Below, one piece after another: positions 63,476 through 64,000 of a DNA stretch of 64,000 bases (within the stretch, counting starts at the first letter, position 1; each line of letters opens with the position of its first letter). The DNA comes from Chrysaora quinquecirrha (taxonomy: Eukaryota; Cnidaria; Scyphozoa; Semaeostomeae; Pelagiidae), in NCBI GenBank assembly GCA_014526335.1, contig JACTAT010000050.1, positions 639,348 to 703,347 of the forward strand. The letters are read 5' to 3'. Below the pieces are notes generated by a model. It was not told the origin of the DNA, did no database searches, and saw only the letters and a list, made by a program, of their open reading frames with translations. A program made the position numbers and the translations under genes.

Positions 63476-64000
63476 TAAGTTTGAGAAGGTCTAGAAGCAA
63501 AAGTTATTATCCATGTGAATCAAAGTTTTCCCCTCCCCCCTCTCCCTCTGTTCTCTCTCTCTTTACTATTTTTCCTTCCGACAGAACTTTTTTTCCGTTT
63601 CTGTTGGACAAGGTGCATTGCCCGGAAAACGCGTTTTCCATAGCCAATCACCTGACCGTAAGGGTCTATTGTGCAGGCAAACAGGGCAGTGCACAAAATG
63701 CCCAATTTTCCTGCTTTCCCCGGGGTTATAGGAATTAACACGACTTTTTGACTGAAAGTTTATGAGTCGTAGTTGGAGCGGGGTGGTGTAGTGTGGAGGA
63801 GCGTAGACTACGACGAATGTAATAAGTCTAGTTTGAGCTTCCGCCATTAACAACAGCAACAACTATTTTTTTTATTTTAACTTTATTTGAATGAATTGAA
63901 TTGATGTGAAGGCAGCGAAAACTGCGACTCATGTAGTGACGAAATTTGTCTTAAAGTGACGAAATCTTATAAATATTTAGGTTTTCAATTGGATAATAAC
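63476..64000. repeat. Right flank with foldback-related module
   Basis: A pyrimidine-rich stretch (63530-63600), then CAGGCAAACAGGGCA (63672), which also occurs in the satellite end at 63413. The stretch 63745-63830 (GAAAGTTTATGAGTCGTAGT, GGAGCGGGGTGGTG, ACTACGACGAATGTA) is the inverse of 53785-53870. The two may be the ends of one large (~10 kb) inverted-repeat structure, or two independent copies. No gene. Confidence 0.55.

Noticed and set aside
63481..63862. Small overlapping frames at the window end
   Set aside because: No motif on either strand and located in a pyrimidine-rich and repeat-related sequence.

Overview
This is eukaryotic, animal nuclear DNA, AT-rich, and almost wholly made of decayed transposable elements and satellites. 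I see no bacterial signal (operons, ribosome binding sites), no rRNA gene, no genuine tRNA gene and no convincing intact host gene. The mixture present (APE-type LINEs, BEL/Pao and Gypsy LTR elements, Penelope-like elements with a GIY-YIG domain, a DIRS-type tyrosine-recombinase element, hAT-like and foldback elements, and a DDE transposon carrying an alpha-kinase gene) is typical of invertebrates and fits a cnidarian best. That assignment is an inference and not a proof.

Layout. 1-880: C-terminal end of a BEL/Pao pol and its probable 3' LTR. 884-9000: LINE A (minus), split by LINE B (3034-7140, minus); a deletion at their junction removed the 3' end of B and the first part of A's reverse transcriptase. 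9163-21059: an 11.9-kb composite with ~540-bp terminal inverted repeats and an 8-bp target duplication (E1). It holds E2 (10307-14356), a DDE transposon with convergent transposase and alpha-kinase genes, and E3 (14690-20678), a terminal-inverted-repeat element filled with two large minisatellites and inserted into E1's right repeat. 21068-23590: gag-protease remnant of an LTR element, interrupted by an inverted SINE dimer (21791-22376) with a 12-bp target duplication. 24159-34066: Gypsy element (minus) with both LTRs, a 4-bp target duplication, LINE C (28596-32337) in its gag and an 810-bp hAT-like element (32683-33492) in its leader. This Gypsy had itself landed in a truncated copy of LINE A's 3' end.

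34257-37422: minisatellites and unassigned DNA. 37423-41490: BEL/Pao copy 1 (plus), fused tail to tail with BEL/Pao copy 2 (41491-43140, minus). 43864-44409: an intact 181-codon reading frame for an acidic C2H2 zinc-finger protein, the best candidate for a non-retroelement gene. 44469-46000: BEL copy 3 (minus), an internal deletion derivative. 46809-47513: deleted Penelope-like copy 1. 47677-50516: a foldback element whose arms are 160-bp satellite arrays. 51217-53647: almost complete Penelope-like copy 2. 53650-58960: related foldback modules, the clearest at 55850-57950. 59590-62131: DIRS-type element lacking the recombinase catalytic end. 62229-63475: 94-bp satellite with a short perfect palindrome in each unit.

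The most interesting unit is E2: a cut-and-paste transposon that appears to carry an alpha-kinase (eEF2K/TRPM7-type fold) as a second gene, convergent to a D-D-E integrase-like transposase. Nearly every other gene is a pseudogene, so the window reads as a record of nested insertions whose order can be worked out.
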